A stretch of DNA of 15,383 bases from DATJSJ01 sp035504175 (GCA_035504175.1 DATJSJ010000222.1:1-15383); one strand, 5' to 3'; shown: positions 5,548-14,074, counted from the stretch's first letter. A program made the numbers and translations. Notes: a model not told the origin generated them from the letters alone.

Positions 5548-7167
5548 CTACCGTGGCGCGCAGTCGGCGGTATCGCCGCCGACCGTGCTCTGCCCGTCGG
5601 CACAGGCGATCTCCGGCGGCGGCGGGTGGTCGAAGCGCAGCAGCACCACGTCGCGTCCCTCCGCGATCCAGCTCGCCGGCCGGCCGAGCTCGGCGATCCG
5701 GGCAAGGAACTGGTCGAGCGTCGAGGTCATCGCGCCCTGCCCGACCCGCCCGTACAGCGCCCAGACCCGCCCGCCGGCGACCAGCCGCGCCTGCGCCCGG
5801 TCCGGGTCGACCGTCCATTGCTCCGGCCGCAGCGCCTGGCCGGTGCGAGCGAGGTAGACGTTGGTCATGCCGACGCCCCACGGATCCTCGGTCAGCACCA
5901 TGTCGCCCGGACCAATCCCCGCCTGCCGCAGCGTCGCCGCGGCGAGGTCCCAACGCGGCTTGGTCTCGCTGCTGTAATAGGGAAGCAGGTTGACGCCGAT
6001 CAGCACCAGGAGCAGCGCCAGGGCCGGCCGGCGCGGCCGCTGCGGCACCATGCCGATGCCGAGTCCGGCGACGACGAAGAACGGCGCGGCGCCCCACAAC
6101 AGATAGCGCGGCATCCAGAGCGACGCGACGAGCGAGATCAGCCCGATCGCCAGCGGCAGACCCAGCGCGCCCGCCGCCAGCACCGCGCGCGCCGGCCGCC
6201 GGCGCTGCAGCCAGATCAGGCCCAGCACGGCGAGCACCGCAACGCCGATCGCGACACCCGGCACCGGCGCGGCAAACAGGTGAAAGGTCACCAGGCTGCC
6301 GACCCGCAGCAGATAGACGGAGGCGATCGCCGACCAGACATGGCCCCAGGAGATCGGCGGCACCCAGTCGACCGCGTTGCCGACCCGCCCGTGCGCCGCG
6401 ACCATCATCGCGGTGAACCAGGGCGCCATCAGCAGCGCCAGGCCGGCATGCACCATTCCCCAATTGCGCAGGAAGCCGCGCGCATCGGCCTGGCGTGCCC
6501 GGGCAATGCCGATCGCGCCGATGCTCGCCGCCGCCACCCAGAACAGCGCCACGCTCAACACGTTCAGGCCCGCCAGCGTGGCGCCGAAATAGGTGATCCA
6601 GGGGCCCCGCGCCGCACCGGGGTCGCGCCAGGGCCGCGAGGCGGCACGCGGATCCAGCGCCAGTCCGACCAGGCCGCGCAGGGCGATCGCGATACAGCAG
6701 ATCACCATGGCGTAGGAACGCGCTTCCTGCCCGTACTGCACCTGCGTCGGCGACAGCGCCATCAGCGCGCCGGCGAGCAGCCCGGCCTCCAGCCCGCCGA
6801 TCGCGCGCGCGATCCCGAACACCGCCGCCGCCGCGCCGGCGCCGAACAGCGCCGAGGGCAGGCGAATCCAGGCCTCGTGCGTGCCGAACGGCTCGATGCC
6901 GGCGATCAGCGCGAAATATGACGGAAGGTGGTGAAAGTGGAGCGAGTCGCCGATCAGCGCCGGCCAGCTGAGCGCCGCACGCTGCAGCGTGACGACCTCG
7001 TCCATCCAGTACGGCTTGCCGGCAATGCCATGCCAGCGCGCCAGCAGCGCAACCAGGAAGATCGCCAGCCCGGGAACGAAGGCGCGCCAGCGCGAGCGGC
7101 GACGATCGCCTCCCGCCGCGTCATCAGCGAGGGAAGACGCGGTGTCGGACGGGGGCGTGTTCGGCAT
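5548..7167 (-). CDS. GT-C family membrane glycosyltransferase (GT39/ArnT-like)
   Basis: The 539-residue protein is a polytopic membrane protein with about ten hydrophobic helices, the first around residues 29-44. Its loop after the first helix carries YWMDEVVTLQRA with Asp56-Glu57, the acidic pair of GT-C enzymes such as GT39/PMT and ArnT. HHLPSYFAL (79-87) and QYGQEARSYAM (144-154) match further conserved blocks. Such enzymes move a sugar from a polyprenyl phosphate carrier to lipid, protein or polysaccharide at the outer face of the inner membrane. Donor and acceptor cannot be read from sequence. A soluble C-terminal part starts near residue 415. The first ATG giving this frame is at 7167, with only a weak ribosome binding site. 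It follows the small basic protein and EF-G-like genes on the same strand. Confidence 0.85.
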   Translation of the reverse strand: MPNTPPSDTASSLADDAAGGDRRRSRWRAFVPGLAIFLVALLARWHGIAGKPYWMDEVVTLQRAALSWPALIGDSLHFHHLPSYFALIAGIEPFGTHEAWIRLPSALFGAGAAAAVFGIARAIGGLEAGLLAGALMALSPTQVQYGQEARSYAMVICCIAIALRGLVGLALDPRAASRPWRDPGAARGPWITYFGATLAGLNVLSVALFWVAAASIGAIGIARARQADARGFLRNWGMVHAGLALLMAPWFTAMMVAAHGRVGNAVDWVPPISWGHVWSAIASVYLLRVGSLVTFHLFAAPVPGVAIGVAVLAVLGLIWLQRRRPARAVLAAGALGLPLAIGLISLVASLWMPRYLLWGAAPFFVVAGLGIGMVPQRPRRPALALLLVLIGVNLLPYYSSETKPRWDLAAATLRQAGIGPGDMVLTEDPWGVGMTNVYLARTGQALRPEQWTVDPDRAQARLVAGGRVWALYGRVGQGAMTSTLDQFLARIAELGRPASWIAEGRDVVLLRFDHPPPPEIACADGQSTVGGDTADCAPR

Positions 7168-7257
7168 GGAGTGTCATCACCATGCCGCAATGGCGGGGAC
7201 ATGGCAAAGCGACGACCTCCGGTGACGAAGTGCAACAGAGTTTGACGAGGGCGCGGT

Positions 7258-7545
7258 TCAGACCCGGCGCCGGCGGCGCAGCCGGCTGGCGTTCGCCGCG
7301 GCGCGGTCACGGAACGGCGTGATCAGGCTGGGGATCCCGGTCCGCCCGCCGCTCGCGGCGAAACGCCGCGCCGACTGCATGGCAGCCGCGACCTTCTCGC
7401 TTACCATCCGGTCGTATTCGCGACGCGAGCAGCGCCCGGTCGCCATCAGCAGGCTGCGCCGGGCGATCGTCTCCCAGGAGGCGAACGTCAGTTCAGCCAT
7501 CAGCAGCGGCAGTGGCGTCACCTTGCGGCGCTTGCGTCGTGTCAT
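7258..7545 (-). CDS. small basic protein, function unknown
   Basis: The 95-residue product has Arg/Lys-rich ends and a central helical block, AELTFASWETIARRSLLMAT, then GRCSRREYDRMVSEKVAAAM. The middle has the look of an amphipathic conserved helix pair, whereas the tail (SRLRRRRRV) is strongly basic. There is no signal peptide or membrane span. The codon pattern fits the neighbours. It lies 45 bases beyond the stop of the EF-G-like gene and 90 bases before the glycosyltransferase start, all on the minus strand, so the three may share a transcript. No strong Shine-Dalgarno sequence precedes the ATG at 7545. A role in nucleic acid or polyhydroxyalkanoate granule binding could be imagined from composition, but nothing supports it directly. 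Confidence 0.55.
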   Translation of the reverse strand: MTRRKRRKVTPLPLLMAELTFASWETIARRSLLMATGRCSRREYDRMVSEKVAAAMQSARRFAASGGRTGIPSLITPFRDRAAANASRLRRRRRV

Positions 7546-7590
7546 GCCCGGCTCAACTGCCCCGCAGGAAAATGGTTGCCCGACGCGGCC

Positions 7591-9603
7591 TCATTCCTTG
7601 GCCGCCTGTTGTGCCGCCCACTCCGCGACCCGCCCGCGCGCTTCGGCGAGATGGTCGAAACTGTGCGTGAAGCTGCCCAGCCCCATCGTCTGCGAGCGCA
7701 ATTCCACGATGAAATCGTGCATCTCCGCTTCCGGCACCAGCGCCTCGACATCATCCCATCCGGGCCAGCCCGGCTTCTCGGCATAGCCGAGAATCTGGCC
7801 GCGCCGTCCCGTCAGCAGCCGCTGCGCCCCGGCGGTGAAGCTGTTCGGCACCGAAACGGTGACGCGGTCCACGGGCTCGAGCAGGATCGGCTCGGCCTTG
7901 GCCAGTGCCTCGGTCATCGCCATACGCGTCGCACTCTTGAACGCCATGTCGGAGCTGTCGACCGAGTGGAAGGTGCCGTCCACCAGCGTCACCGCAATAT
8001 CCACGACCGGATAACCGTACACCCCCTTCTGCGTCGCCGCCTCCGCCGCCTCGCCCACCGCCGGGATGTACTGCTTCGGCACCGCGCCGCCAACGATGCG
8101 GTCGGAGAACTGGAACCCCTCACCGCGCTCGCGCGGCTCGACCTCGATCTTGACGTCGGCGAACTGGCCGTGCCCGCCGGTCTGCCGCTTCAGCCGCGAA
8201 TGCTGCTGGACGGCGCGGCGGATCGTCTCGCGGAAGGCGACGCGCGGACGGCTGGTGGCGATGGTCAGGCCGAAGCCGCGCTGCAGCCGGTCCAGCGCGG
8301 CGTTGAGGTGGATCTCGCCCTGGCCGGTCAGGATGCTCTGACCCAGTTCCTGATCGTGGCGGAAGCCGAGCGAGGGATCCTCCTCGACCAGCTTCTGCAG
8401 CGCGGCGGAGAGCTTAACGTCATCCTTGCGGTCGCTGGTGGCAATGGCGACCGCATGCACCGGCGCCCGCGGCTGCGGGAAGGGCAGCGCCGGCGCGTCC
8501 GGGCCGGCGCCGAGCGTCGCGCCCGTCGCCACTCCCTCCAGCCGGCCGAGGGCGACGATCTCGCCCGTCCCCGCCTCGGCGACCTTGGCGGGCTCGCCGG
8601 CCTGGAAGCGGAACAGCCCGCCGATCCGCATGCCCTCCAGACTGCCGCCGTCGCGCACCCGCCCGCGCCAGATCCGCCCATAGGAGAGCTTGCCGGCATG
8701 GCCGGCATGCACCGTCTTGAACACCTGCACCAGCGCGTCGCCCTCCGGCGGGATGCCGCGGCGGGACGCGGTCTCGCTCGGGTCGGGCGCGTCGTGCCGC
8801 AGCGCCTTCCACAGCCGCCGCACGCCGTTCTCGTGCAACCCGGCGCCGAGCAGCACCCCGGCCAACACGCCCTGCACCTGATCGGCGTGCCACTGACGAT
8901 AGAGCTCCTCCGGCGTGGGGATCGCGTCCTCCAGCACCTTCTCGAGCAGTGCGTCGTCATGGTCGGCCAGCGTCTCGACCAGGCTGAAGCGCGCCTCCTG
9001 CTCGCGCGGCGCCATCGCCTGCGGCATGCGGATCAGCTCCGAAGGCTGGCCGCGCCGGTAGCGATAGGCGCGCTCGCTGACCAGGTCGACATAGCCGGTG
9101 ACCGCATCGGCCTCGCGGATCGGCACCTGCCGCAGCACCAGCGGCCGGCGCGTGTGGGCCTGCAGCGCTGCCATCGCCTCGCGCACGGCCCCCGCCAGCG
9201 TGTCGATCTTGTTGATGAAGAGAAGGTAGGGAATGCCCTGATCTTCCAAATATTTCAGCAAGGGCGCCACGGTCAGCGCGCGGTCCGGCAGCGGGTCGCA
9301 GACGAGCACCGCGAAATCCGCGACGGCGAGCGCCGACTCGGTCTCAAAGGCGAACTCGACCGAGCCTGGGCAGTCGATCAGCGTCCATTCCTCGCCGAGG
9401 AACGAGGCGTGGCTGATCCGCAGCTCGGTGCTCATCGTCCGGTTGCGCGGGTCGGTGACACGCTTGAGCGGCGATCCGGCGGCGGCCAGCAGCGCCTCGA
9501 ACAGGGTGGATTTGCCGCTGCCGTACGGGCCGACCAGGGCCACGGAACGCGGCAGCCTGCCGCCTGATGCTGGCCGGTCTTCCGCTGACGAGGTTGCTGA
9601 CAT
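7591..9603 (-). CDS. EF-G-like translational GTPase paralogue
   Basis: This 670-residue protein has the EF-G layout: G domain (about residues 18-280), a domain II-like barrel, then domains III, IV and V with RVAFRETIRRAV, TGGHGQFADVKIEVEP and the closing MHDFIVELRSQTMGLGSFTH. G motifs are GPYGSGKS (25-32), a switch I Thr at about 59, DCPGSVEF (77-84) and NKID (131-134). Canonical EF-G has DTPGHVDF; the catalytic His is replaced here by Ser81, so GTP hydrolysis or its ribosome trigger may differ. It belongs with EF-G-like paralogues rather than the main fusA, which normally sits with rpsL, rpsG and tuf. Its role in translocation, recycling or stress is unknown. The ATG at 9603 has GGGAG ten bases upstream. 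An 11-base hairpin lies in its leader. Confidence 0.9.
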   Translation of the reverse strand: MSATSSAEDRPASGGRLPRSVALVGPYGSGKSTLFEALLAAAGSPLKRVTDPRNRTMSTELRISHASFLGEEWTLIDCPGSVEFAFETESALAVADFAVLVCDPLPDRALTVAPLLKYLEDQGIPYLLFINKIDTLAGAVREAMAALQAHTRRPLVLRQVPIREADAVTGYVDLVSERAYRYRRGQPSELIRMPQAMAPREQEARFSLVETLADHDDALLEKVLEDAIPTPEELYRQWHADQVQGVLAGVLLGAGLHENGVRRLWKALRHDAPDPSETASRRGIPPEGDALVQVFKTVHAGHAGKLSYGRIWRGRVRDGGSLEGMRIGGLFRFQAGEPAKVAEAGTGEIVALGRLEGVATGATLGAGPDAPALPFPQPRAPVHAVAIATSDRKDDVKLSAALQKLVEEDPSLGFRHDQELGQSILTGQGEIHLNAALDRLQRGFGLTIATSRPRVAFRETIRRAVQQHSRLKRQTGGHGQFADVKIEVEPRERGEGFQFSDRIVGGAVPKQYIPAVGEAAEAATQKGVYGYPVVDIAVTLVDGTFHSVDSSDMAFKSATRMAMTEALAKAEPILLEPVDRVTVSVPNSFTAGAQRLLTGRRGQILGYAEKPGWPGWDDVEALVPEAEMHDFIVELRSQTMGLGSFTHSFDHLAEARGRVAEWAAQQAAKE

Positions 9604-9649
9604 CGGACGCCATCTCCCGCGGGGTCGTGCGCCGCCCCGTTCCCTGATG

Positions 9650-9686
9650 GCCGCCGCCGGGCTCTCTCAGCCGCTCCGGCGGCGGC
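9650..9686 (-). promoter_or_regulatory. GC-rich hairpin in the leader of the EF-G-like gene
   Basis: GCCGCCGCCGG (9650-9660) pairs perfectly with CCGGCGGCGGC (9676-9686) around a 15-base loop. It lies about 50 bases before the ATG of the EF-G-like gene and between two divergent genes. It could be an RNA leader structure or simply a product of GC-rich trinucleotide repetition. Confidence 0.3.
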
Positions 9687-9780
9687 AATCCGCCAGCCTA
9701 TCCGACTTGGCGAGGCTTGCCAGGGGGCGTCGCCGCGCCTGCCTCGGCTGGACGATGCGGGCTGCCGCCGATATCAGGCC

Positions 9781-9805
9781 CCTCCGGCGCCGTCAGGGCC
9801 GGAGG
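9781..9805 (+). promoter_or_regulatory. hairpin directly before the cardiolipin synthase ribosome binding site
   Basis: CCTCCGGC (9781-9788) pairs with GCCGGAGG (9798-9805) around a nine-base loop. The Shine-Dalgarno GGAG (9809-9812) begins four bases after the stem and is seven bases from the GTG at 9820. The right arm itself contains GGAGG, so the hairpin hides a second Shine-Dalgarno-like sequence. Confidence 0.3.
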
Positions 9806-9819
9806 ATCGGAGACGAGCG

Positions 9820-11259
9820 GTGCTGAGCGAGGCGGAATGGCTGTTCGAGGGCATCAGTCGTCTGCGCGCGGACGTGGTGGCGCCGCTCGGCTTCGTGATC
9901 GCCCTGGCCGTCACGATCCACGTGCTGCTGAACAAGCGCGACGTGGCGGCGGCGATCGGCTGGATCGGCCTCGCCTGGCTGTCCCCGGTCCTCGGCGGGA
10001 TCGTCTACTTCATCTTCGGCGTCAACCGGGTCCGCCGGCGCGCGCGGCAACTGCGCGACGGGGCCGCGGACGATGGCGTGCCGGATGCCCTGCCCCCGGC
10101 GGCGGATCGCGACCCCGATCTCGCGCCGCTGGAACTCGCGACGCGGCACCTCACCCGCCGACCGGCCTTGGCCGGCAATGCGGTGCGCCTGTTCCGCAAC
10201 GGCGACCAGGCGTATCCGCCGATGCTGGAAGCCATCGAAGCGGCGCGGGAGAGCATCGCGCTCTCGACCTACATCCTGCACGACGACGCAGCCGGCGCAC
10301 GCTTCATCGACGCCCTGATCGCCGCGCAGAAGCGCGGCATCGCGGTCCGCGTGATCATCGACGGGATCGGCAGCGGTTACTTTTCTTCCGCCCCTTACCG
10401 CCGGCTGCATCATGGCGGCGTGCCGGTCCAGCGGTTCATGCATTCGCCGCTGCCCTGGCGGATGCCGTTCCTCAATCTGCGCACTCACAAGAAGGTGTTG
10501 CTGGTCGACGGGCGGCGCGGCTTCGCCGGCGGGATGAACATCTCGGCGCAGAACCTGGTCGCGACCGGGCCGCGGCACCCGGTCAGGGACACGCATTTCA
10601 GCTTCGACGGGCCGGTGGTCGGCCAGCTCGCCGAGGCCTTCGCCGGCGACTGGGAGTTCCTCACCGGCGAGACGCTCGCGGGACCGGCATGGTTCGCCGA
10701 TGTCGCACCGGCCGGCGATGCGGTTGCCCGCGTCGTCACCTCGGGACCGGACGAGGACATCGAGAAGGTCGAGCTCACCGTGCTGCAGGCGGTCGCGTGC
10801 GCGCGCCACTCGATCCGGCTGATGACCCCCTATTTCCTGCCCGATGAGCGGATGATGACGGCGCTGTCGCTCGCCGCGACGCGCGGCGTCGCGGTCGAGA
10901 TCGTGCTGCCGGAAGTCAGCGATCACCGGGTGATCGACTGGGCCTTGCGCGCCCATGTCGGGCCATTGTTGGAGGAGGGCTGCCGGATCTGGTTCAACCC
11001 GCCGCCCTTCGACCACTCCAAGGTGCTGGTGGTGGACGGGAAATGGGCGCTGGTCGGCAGCGCCAACTGGGACATGCGCAGCTTCCGGCTGAATTTCGAG
11101 CTGACCGTCGAGCTTTACGATCAGCAGGTCTGCGCCGAACTGGAGGCGCAGATCGAGGCCGCGAAGGGCAAGCCGCTGACCCTCGAGGCGCTGGCGGCGC
11201 GGCCCCTGCCGCTGCGGCTGCTGCACGCCGGCACGCGGCTGCTGCTGCCGTATCTCTGA
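9820..11259 (+). CDS. cls: cardiolipin synthase / phospholipase D-family phosphatidyltransferase
   Basis: The 479-residue protein has two N-terminal membrane helices (about residues 20-37 and 43-66, the second containing WIGLAWLSPVLGGIVYFIFG), as in bacterial cardiolipin synthases. Two HKD motifs follow: His223-x-Lys225-x4-Asp230 (HKKVLLVD) and His399-x-Lys401-x4-Asp406 (HSKVLVVD), each followed by the expected G-x-x-N block (GGMNIS, GSANWD). These enzymes join two phosphatidylglycerols, or phosphatidylglycerol with another head group, to make cardiolipin at the inner membrane. The GTG start at 9820 has GGAG seven bases upstream and opens directly on the membrane anchor. Family length is usually 480-490. 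The neighbouring convergent gene encodes an endonuclease/exonuclease/phosphatase-fold protein. Substrate choice among Cls types cannot be told from the sequence alone. Confidence 0.92.
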   Translation: MLSEAEWLFEGISRLRADVVAPLGFVIALAVTIHVLLNKRDVAAAIGWIGLAWLSPVLGGIVYFIFGVNRVRRRARQLRDGAADDGVPDALPPAADRDPDLAPLELATRHLTRRPALAGNAVRLFRNGDQAYPPMLEAIEAARESIALSTYILHDDAAGARFIDALIAAQKRGIAVRVIIDGIGSGYFSSAPYRRLHHGGVPVQRFMHSPLPWRMPFLNLRTHKKVLLVDGRRGFAGGMNISAQNLVATGPRHPVRDTHFSFDGPVVGQLAEAFAGDWEFLTGETLAGPAWFADVAPAGDAVARVVTSGPDEDIEKVELTVLQAVACARHSIRLMTPYFLPDERMMTALSLAATRGVAVEIVLPEVSDHRVIDWALRAHVGPLLEEGCRIWFNPPPFDHSKVLVVDGKWALVGSANWDMRSFRLNFELTVELYDQQVCAELEAQIEAAKGKPLTLEALAARPLPLRLLHAGTRLLLPYL

Positions 11260-11299
11260 GGCGCCGCGGGCCGCACCATCCCGGCGCGGTGTCGGAAGC

Positions 11300-12028
11300 T
11301 CAGGCCGCGACGCGCAGCACCGCCTCGCCCGGGACCAGGCGCACCGCGATCGGGCGATGGTCGGAGGCGCCGCGCGGCAGTACCGCAGCTTCCAGGCAAT
11401 GCATCCCCCGCACCAGGCAGCGATCGATGCGCAGCGGCACGATGTCACCCATCACGTGGGTGGGCTGGCGCGGCCCGACGTCACGAAAGCCCGGCAGCAG
11501 CGCCGGCCCCAGCAGGTTGTAGTCGCCGAGCACCGCCGCGCGCGCCGGCAGCCATTCGGCGATGCGGCGAAGCTGGCGGCGGTTCAGCACCTGGCCGTGC
11601 GAGAGATGCACGTTCGCGATGGCAAAATCCCCGAGATCGAGAACCTGCGACACGCGCTCGATCAGCGTGCCGGCCGGCAGCGGCACCACGGCCGGCGGCC
11701 GATGCATCGGCCGGGCGCTCCAGATGGCGAGGCCGTGAATACGACGGGGCAGCGGCGTGCGGCAGTAATGCCCGCCGACCCGGTCCGGCAGGGCATCGAT
11801 CTCGCGCGTCGCTTCCTGCATCAGCATCAGGTCGGGGCGCTCGCGCGTGACCAGGGCGGCCACTTCGTCCAGCGAGGCGCCGGTCACCCGCAGCAGGTTC
11901 CAGCTGATGATCTTGACCTGGCCGCGAACCGGCGGCTCGGGCGCCGCCGACCGCTCCGGCCCGGGACGCACGCGCGGTATGATACGGCGACGCCGCCGAT
12001 GCGTCCCCTGCGCTTCCTGCCGCTCCAT
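11300..12028 (-). CDS. endonuclease/exonuclease/phosphatase (EEP) family protein
   Basis: The 242-residue protein carries the EEP (DNase I-like, exonuclease III-like) motifs in order: ISWNLLR with Asn44, LMQEATR with metal-binding Glu72, NVHLSHG with His141, LGDYN with Asp169 and Asn171, IDRCLVRG with Asp202, and GASDHRPI with Asp223-His224. The catalytic set is complete, so a metal-dependent phosphodiesterase or phosphatase is expected. The substrate (DNA, phospholipid head group or other) is not visible. The first 37 residues are Arg/Pro-rich and sit before the first strand; the true start may be later, since no good ribosome binding site marks the ATG at 12028. The gene is convergent with cls, 40 bases apart. 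Confidence 0.85.
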   Translation of the reverse strand: MERQEAQGTHRRRRRIIPRVRPGPERSAAPEPPVRGQVKIISWNLLRVTGASLDEVAALVTRERPDLMLMQEATREIDALPDRVGGHYCRTPLPRRIHGLAIWSARPMHRPPAVVPLPAGTLIERVSQVLDLGDFAIANVHLSHGQVLNRRQLRRIAEWLPARAAVLGDYNLLGPALLPGFRDVGPRQPTHVMGDIVPLRIDRCLVRGMHCLEAAVLPRGASDHRPIAVRLVPGEAVLRVAA

Positions 12029-12333
12029 CGAAGCCGCCTCCCCGTCCGTCGCACGGACGCCCCGGTCCGCGGCACATCAACGCCGCGGGCCTCATGCCGT
12101 CGCCCGTGGCGTCCCCCGCCGCTATAGAACCGGACGGCCCACGCGGCGTCCAGAGCGGCGGCCGGGTCATCCGGGACACGTCGCGGGATGCAATCGAGGC
12201 GTGCGGCCAGTCTGGTCAGGCTGGCCCCCAGCGCTTCGATCTCCCCGGGATCGGGCAGCGCCGCGCACCCGGCTCTGCCGCCGCCGCGGCATCATCTTCG
12301 CGCCACGGGGCTGACTTGGCGGCGCGGTCGCGG
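12029..12333 (-). pseudogene. coding-like but start-less, frame-shifted stretch
   Basis: This 305-base gap between the ade stop and the EEP start has no intact gene, but the minus strand looks coding in part. From about 12293 one frame reads EDDAAAAAEPGAR. A neighbouring frame then continues ALPDPGEIEALGASLTRLAA and LDCIPRRVPDDPAAALDAAW to about 12125, with GC-rich third positions. Neither frame has an ATG or GTG in the right place, and the second is closed by a TGA upstream. A single-base frameshift near 12265-12275 would join them. This could be a decayed small gene, a sequencing error in a GC run, or chance in GC-rich DNA. No family is recognised. Confidence 0.25.
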
Positions 12334-14034
12334 TCAGGCCGCGATCAGCTCGAACCGGTCCACGTCCACCAGGCCGCGGTCGGTGATCTTCAGATGCGGG
12401 ATCACCGGCAGCGGCAGGAAGGCGAGTTGCAGGAACGGCTCGGGCAGCTGGCAACCGAGCGCGCCCACCGCCGCGCGCAGCCGTTCCAGTCGGGCAGCGA
12501 CCGTGGGGAAATCCTCGCGGCTCATCAGGCCGGCGATCGGCAGCTCGAGTTCCGCCAGCACCGCGCCGTCGCGCACCGCGACGAAACCGCCGCCGGTTTC
12601 GATCAGCCGGTTCACGGCGACCGCCATGTCGCGATCGTCGGCGCCGACGACGCAGAGATTGTGACTGTCGTGCCCGACCGAGGAGGCGAGCGCCCCCGCG
12701 GTGAGCCCGAACCCGCGCACGAAGCCGCGGCCGACATTGCCGTTGCGGCCGTGCCGTTCCAGGACGCAGACCTTGAGCAGGTCGCGCGACGGGTCGGCGT
12801 GGCGCAGCCCGCCGCGGAACGGCAGATCGGCCTGCAGCCGCTCGGTCAGGATCTTGCCCGGAATGATGCCGATCACCGGCGTGCCCGGGCCCGTGCCGGG
12901 GGCGGCAAAGACCTCGGGCGTGACCGCCGCGCGCCGGATCGAGTTGCCGGTGGGCGGGGTTGGCAGCGCGCGGCCGGCGAAGCGCTCGGGGGCAACCGGC
13001 CGGCCGCGGCGCAGCACGGAGGCGACCGCGCAAGTCTCAAGGTCGTCCAGCAGCACCAGGTCGGCGAGATGGCCCGGCGCCACCAGGCCGCGATCGGTGA
13101 GGCCGAAGCCGCGCGCCGCCGACCAGGTCGCGGCACGATAGGTCGCGGCGACCGGCGCGCCGAGCGCGATCGCGCGGCGGATCAGGTAGTCGAGATGCCC
13201 TTGCTCGGCGATGTCGAGCGGATTGCGGTCATCGGTGCAGAGGCCGATGAAGGGCGAGGCGAAATCGTCGATCACCGGCGCCAGCGCGGTCACGTCCTTG
13301 GAGACGGTACCTTCGCGGATCAGCACCTGCATGCCCTTCGCCAGCTTCTCCCGCGCCTCGGGCAGGCTGGTGGTTTCGTGGCAGTTGCGGATGCCGCAGG
13401 CGAGATAGGCGTTCAGCGCCCGCCCGCCGAGCAGCGGCGCGTGGCCGTCGATATGCCCGCCCTGGAAGGCGGCGAGCTTGTCCAGGCACTCGGGATCCTT
13501 GTTGAGCACACCGGGCACGTTCATGAACTCGGCAAGTCCGAGCACCTGCGGATGGTGCCGATGCGGCACCAGATCGGCGGCAAGCAAGCGCGCGCCGGAC
13601 GTCTCCAGCGGGCTCGCCGGCACGCAGGAGGAGAGCTGCACGCGCAGATCCATCACCGTCGCCAGGGCGCTGTCCAGGAAGTAGCGCAAGCCGGGTATGC
13701 CGAGCACGTTGCAGATCTCGTGCGGATCGCAGATCGCCGTCGTGGTCCCGCGCGGCAGCACGCAGCGGTCGAACTCGCCCGGCAAAACCAGGCTGCTTTC
13801 GCAATGCACGTGGCTGTCGATGAATCCGGGCACGACGACGCGCCGCTGCGCGTCGATCTCGGTCTCGCCCTGGTAGCGGTCATACGTGCCGACGATGCGA
13901 TCGCCGCAGATCGCGATGTCGCTGTCCGCCAGGCCGCCGGTGACGAGGTTCAGAATACGGGCGTTGCGGATGACAAGATCGGCGCGGCCGCGGCCCATCG
14001 CCTGGTCGATCCGCCGCTCCAGCTCTTCCCGCAT
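12334..14034 (-). CDS. ade: adenine deaminase
   Basis: The 566-residue protein is an amidohydrolase of the adenine deaminase (AdeC) type, which converts adenine to hypoxanthine and ammonia in purine salvage. The N-terminal part has ADLVIRNARILNLVTG, then the metal motif PGFIDSHVHCESS with His75 and His77. The AdeC signature ICDPHEICNVLG follows at about 101-112. HIDGHAPLL and GLCTDDRNP lie in the barrel, and GHDSHN in the C-terminal part. Length is close to the roughly 590 residues of the E. coli enzyme. The ATG at 14034 was chosen because GGGAGG lies just upstream and family homology begins there; an upstream extension of 78 residues is Arg/Pro-rich and not family-like. A palindrome lies about 25 bases before the start. 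Confidence 0.93.
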   Translation of the reverse strand: MREELERRIDQAMGRGRADLVIRNARILNLVTGGLADSDIAICGDRIVGTYDRYQGETEIDAQRRVVVPGFIDSHVHCESSLVLPGEFDRCVLPRGTTTAICDPHEICNVLGIPGLRYFLDSALATVMDLRVQLSSCVPASPLETSGARLLAADLVPHRHHPQVLGLAEFMNVPGVLNKDPECLDKLAAFQGGHIDGHAPLLGGRALNAYLACGIRNCHETTSLPEAREKLAKGMQVLIREGTVSKDVTALAPVIDDFASPFIGLCTDDRNPLDIAEQGHLDYLIRRAIALGAPVAATYRAATWSAARGFGLTDRGLVAPGHLADLVLLDDLETCAVASVLRRGRPVAPERFAGRALPTPPTGNSIRRAAVTPEVFAAPGTGPGTPVIGIIPGKILTERLQADLPFRGGLRHADPSRDLLKVCVLERHGRNGNVGRGFVRGFGLTAGALASSVGHDSHNLCVVGADDRDMAVAVNRLIETGGGFVAVRDGAVLAELELPIAGLMSREDFPTVAARLERLRAAVGALGCQLPEPFLQLAFLPLPVIPHLKITDRGLVDVDRFELIAA

Positions 14035-14059
14035 GCCGGCCTCCCGCGTCGTGCCCCCG

Positions 14060-14074
14060 GGCGCATGATGCGCC
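14060..14074. promoter_or_regulatory. palindrome upstream of ade, possible operator
   Basis: GGCGCA-TGA-TGCGCC is a perfect inverted repeat with a three-base centre, 25 bases before the ade ATG. Its size and position would suit a dimeric repressor site or a small hairpin in the leader. There is no known motif behind this call. Confidence 0.25.

Noticed and set aside
5626..6921. Plus-strand open frame opposite the GT-C glycosyltransferase (431 codons)
   Set aside because: Arg/Gln/His/Pro-rich shadow with no domain; the minus strand has membrane helices and the Asp-Glu motif.
7576..9567. Very long plus-strand open frame opposite the EF-G-like gene (663 codons)
   Set aside because: Composition (Arg, His, Asp, Leu, Gln) is that of a complementary-strand shadow, while the minus strand shows full GTPase motifs.
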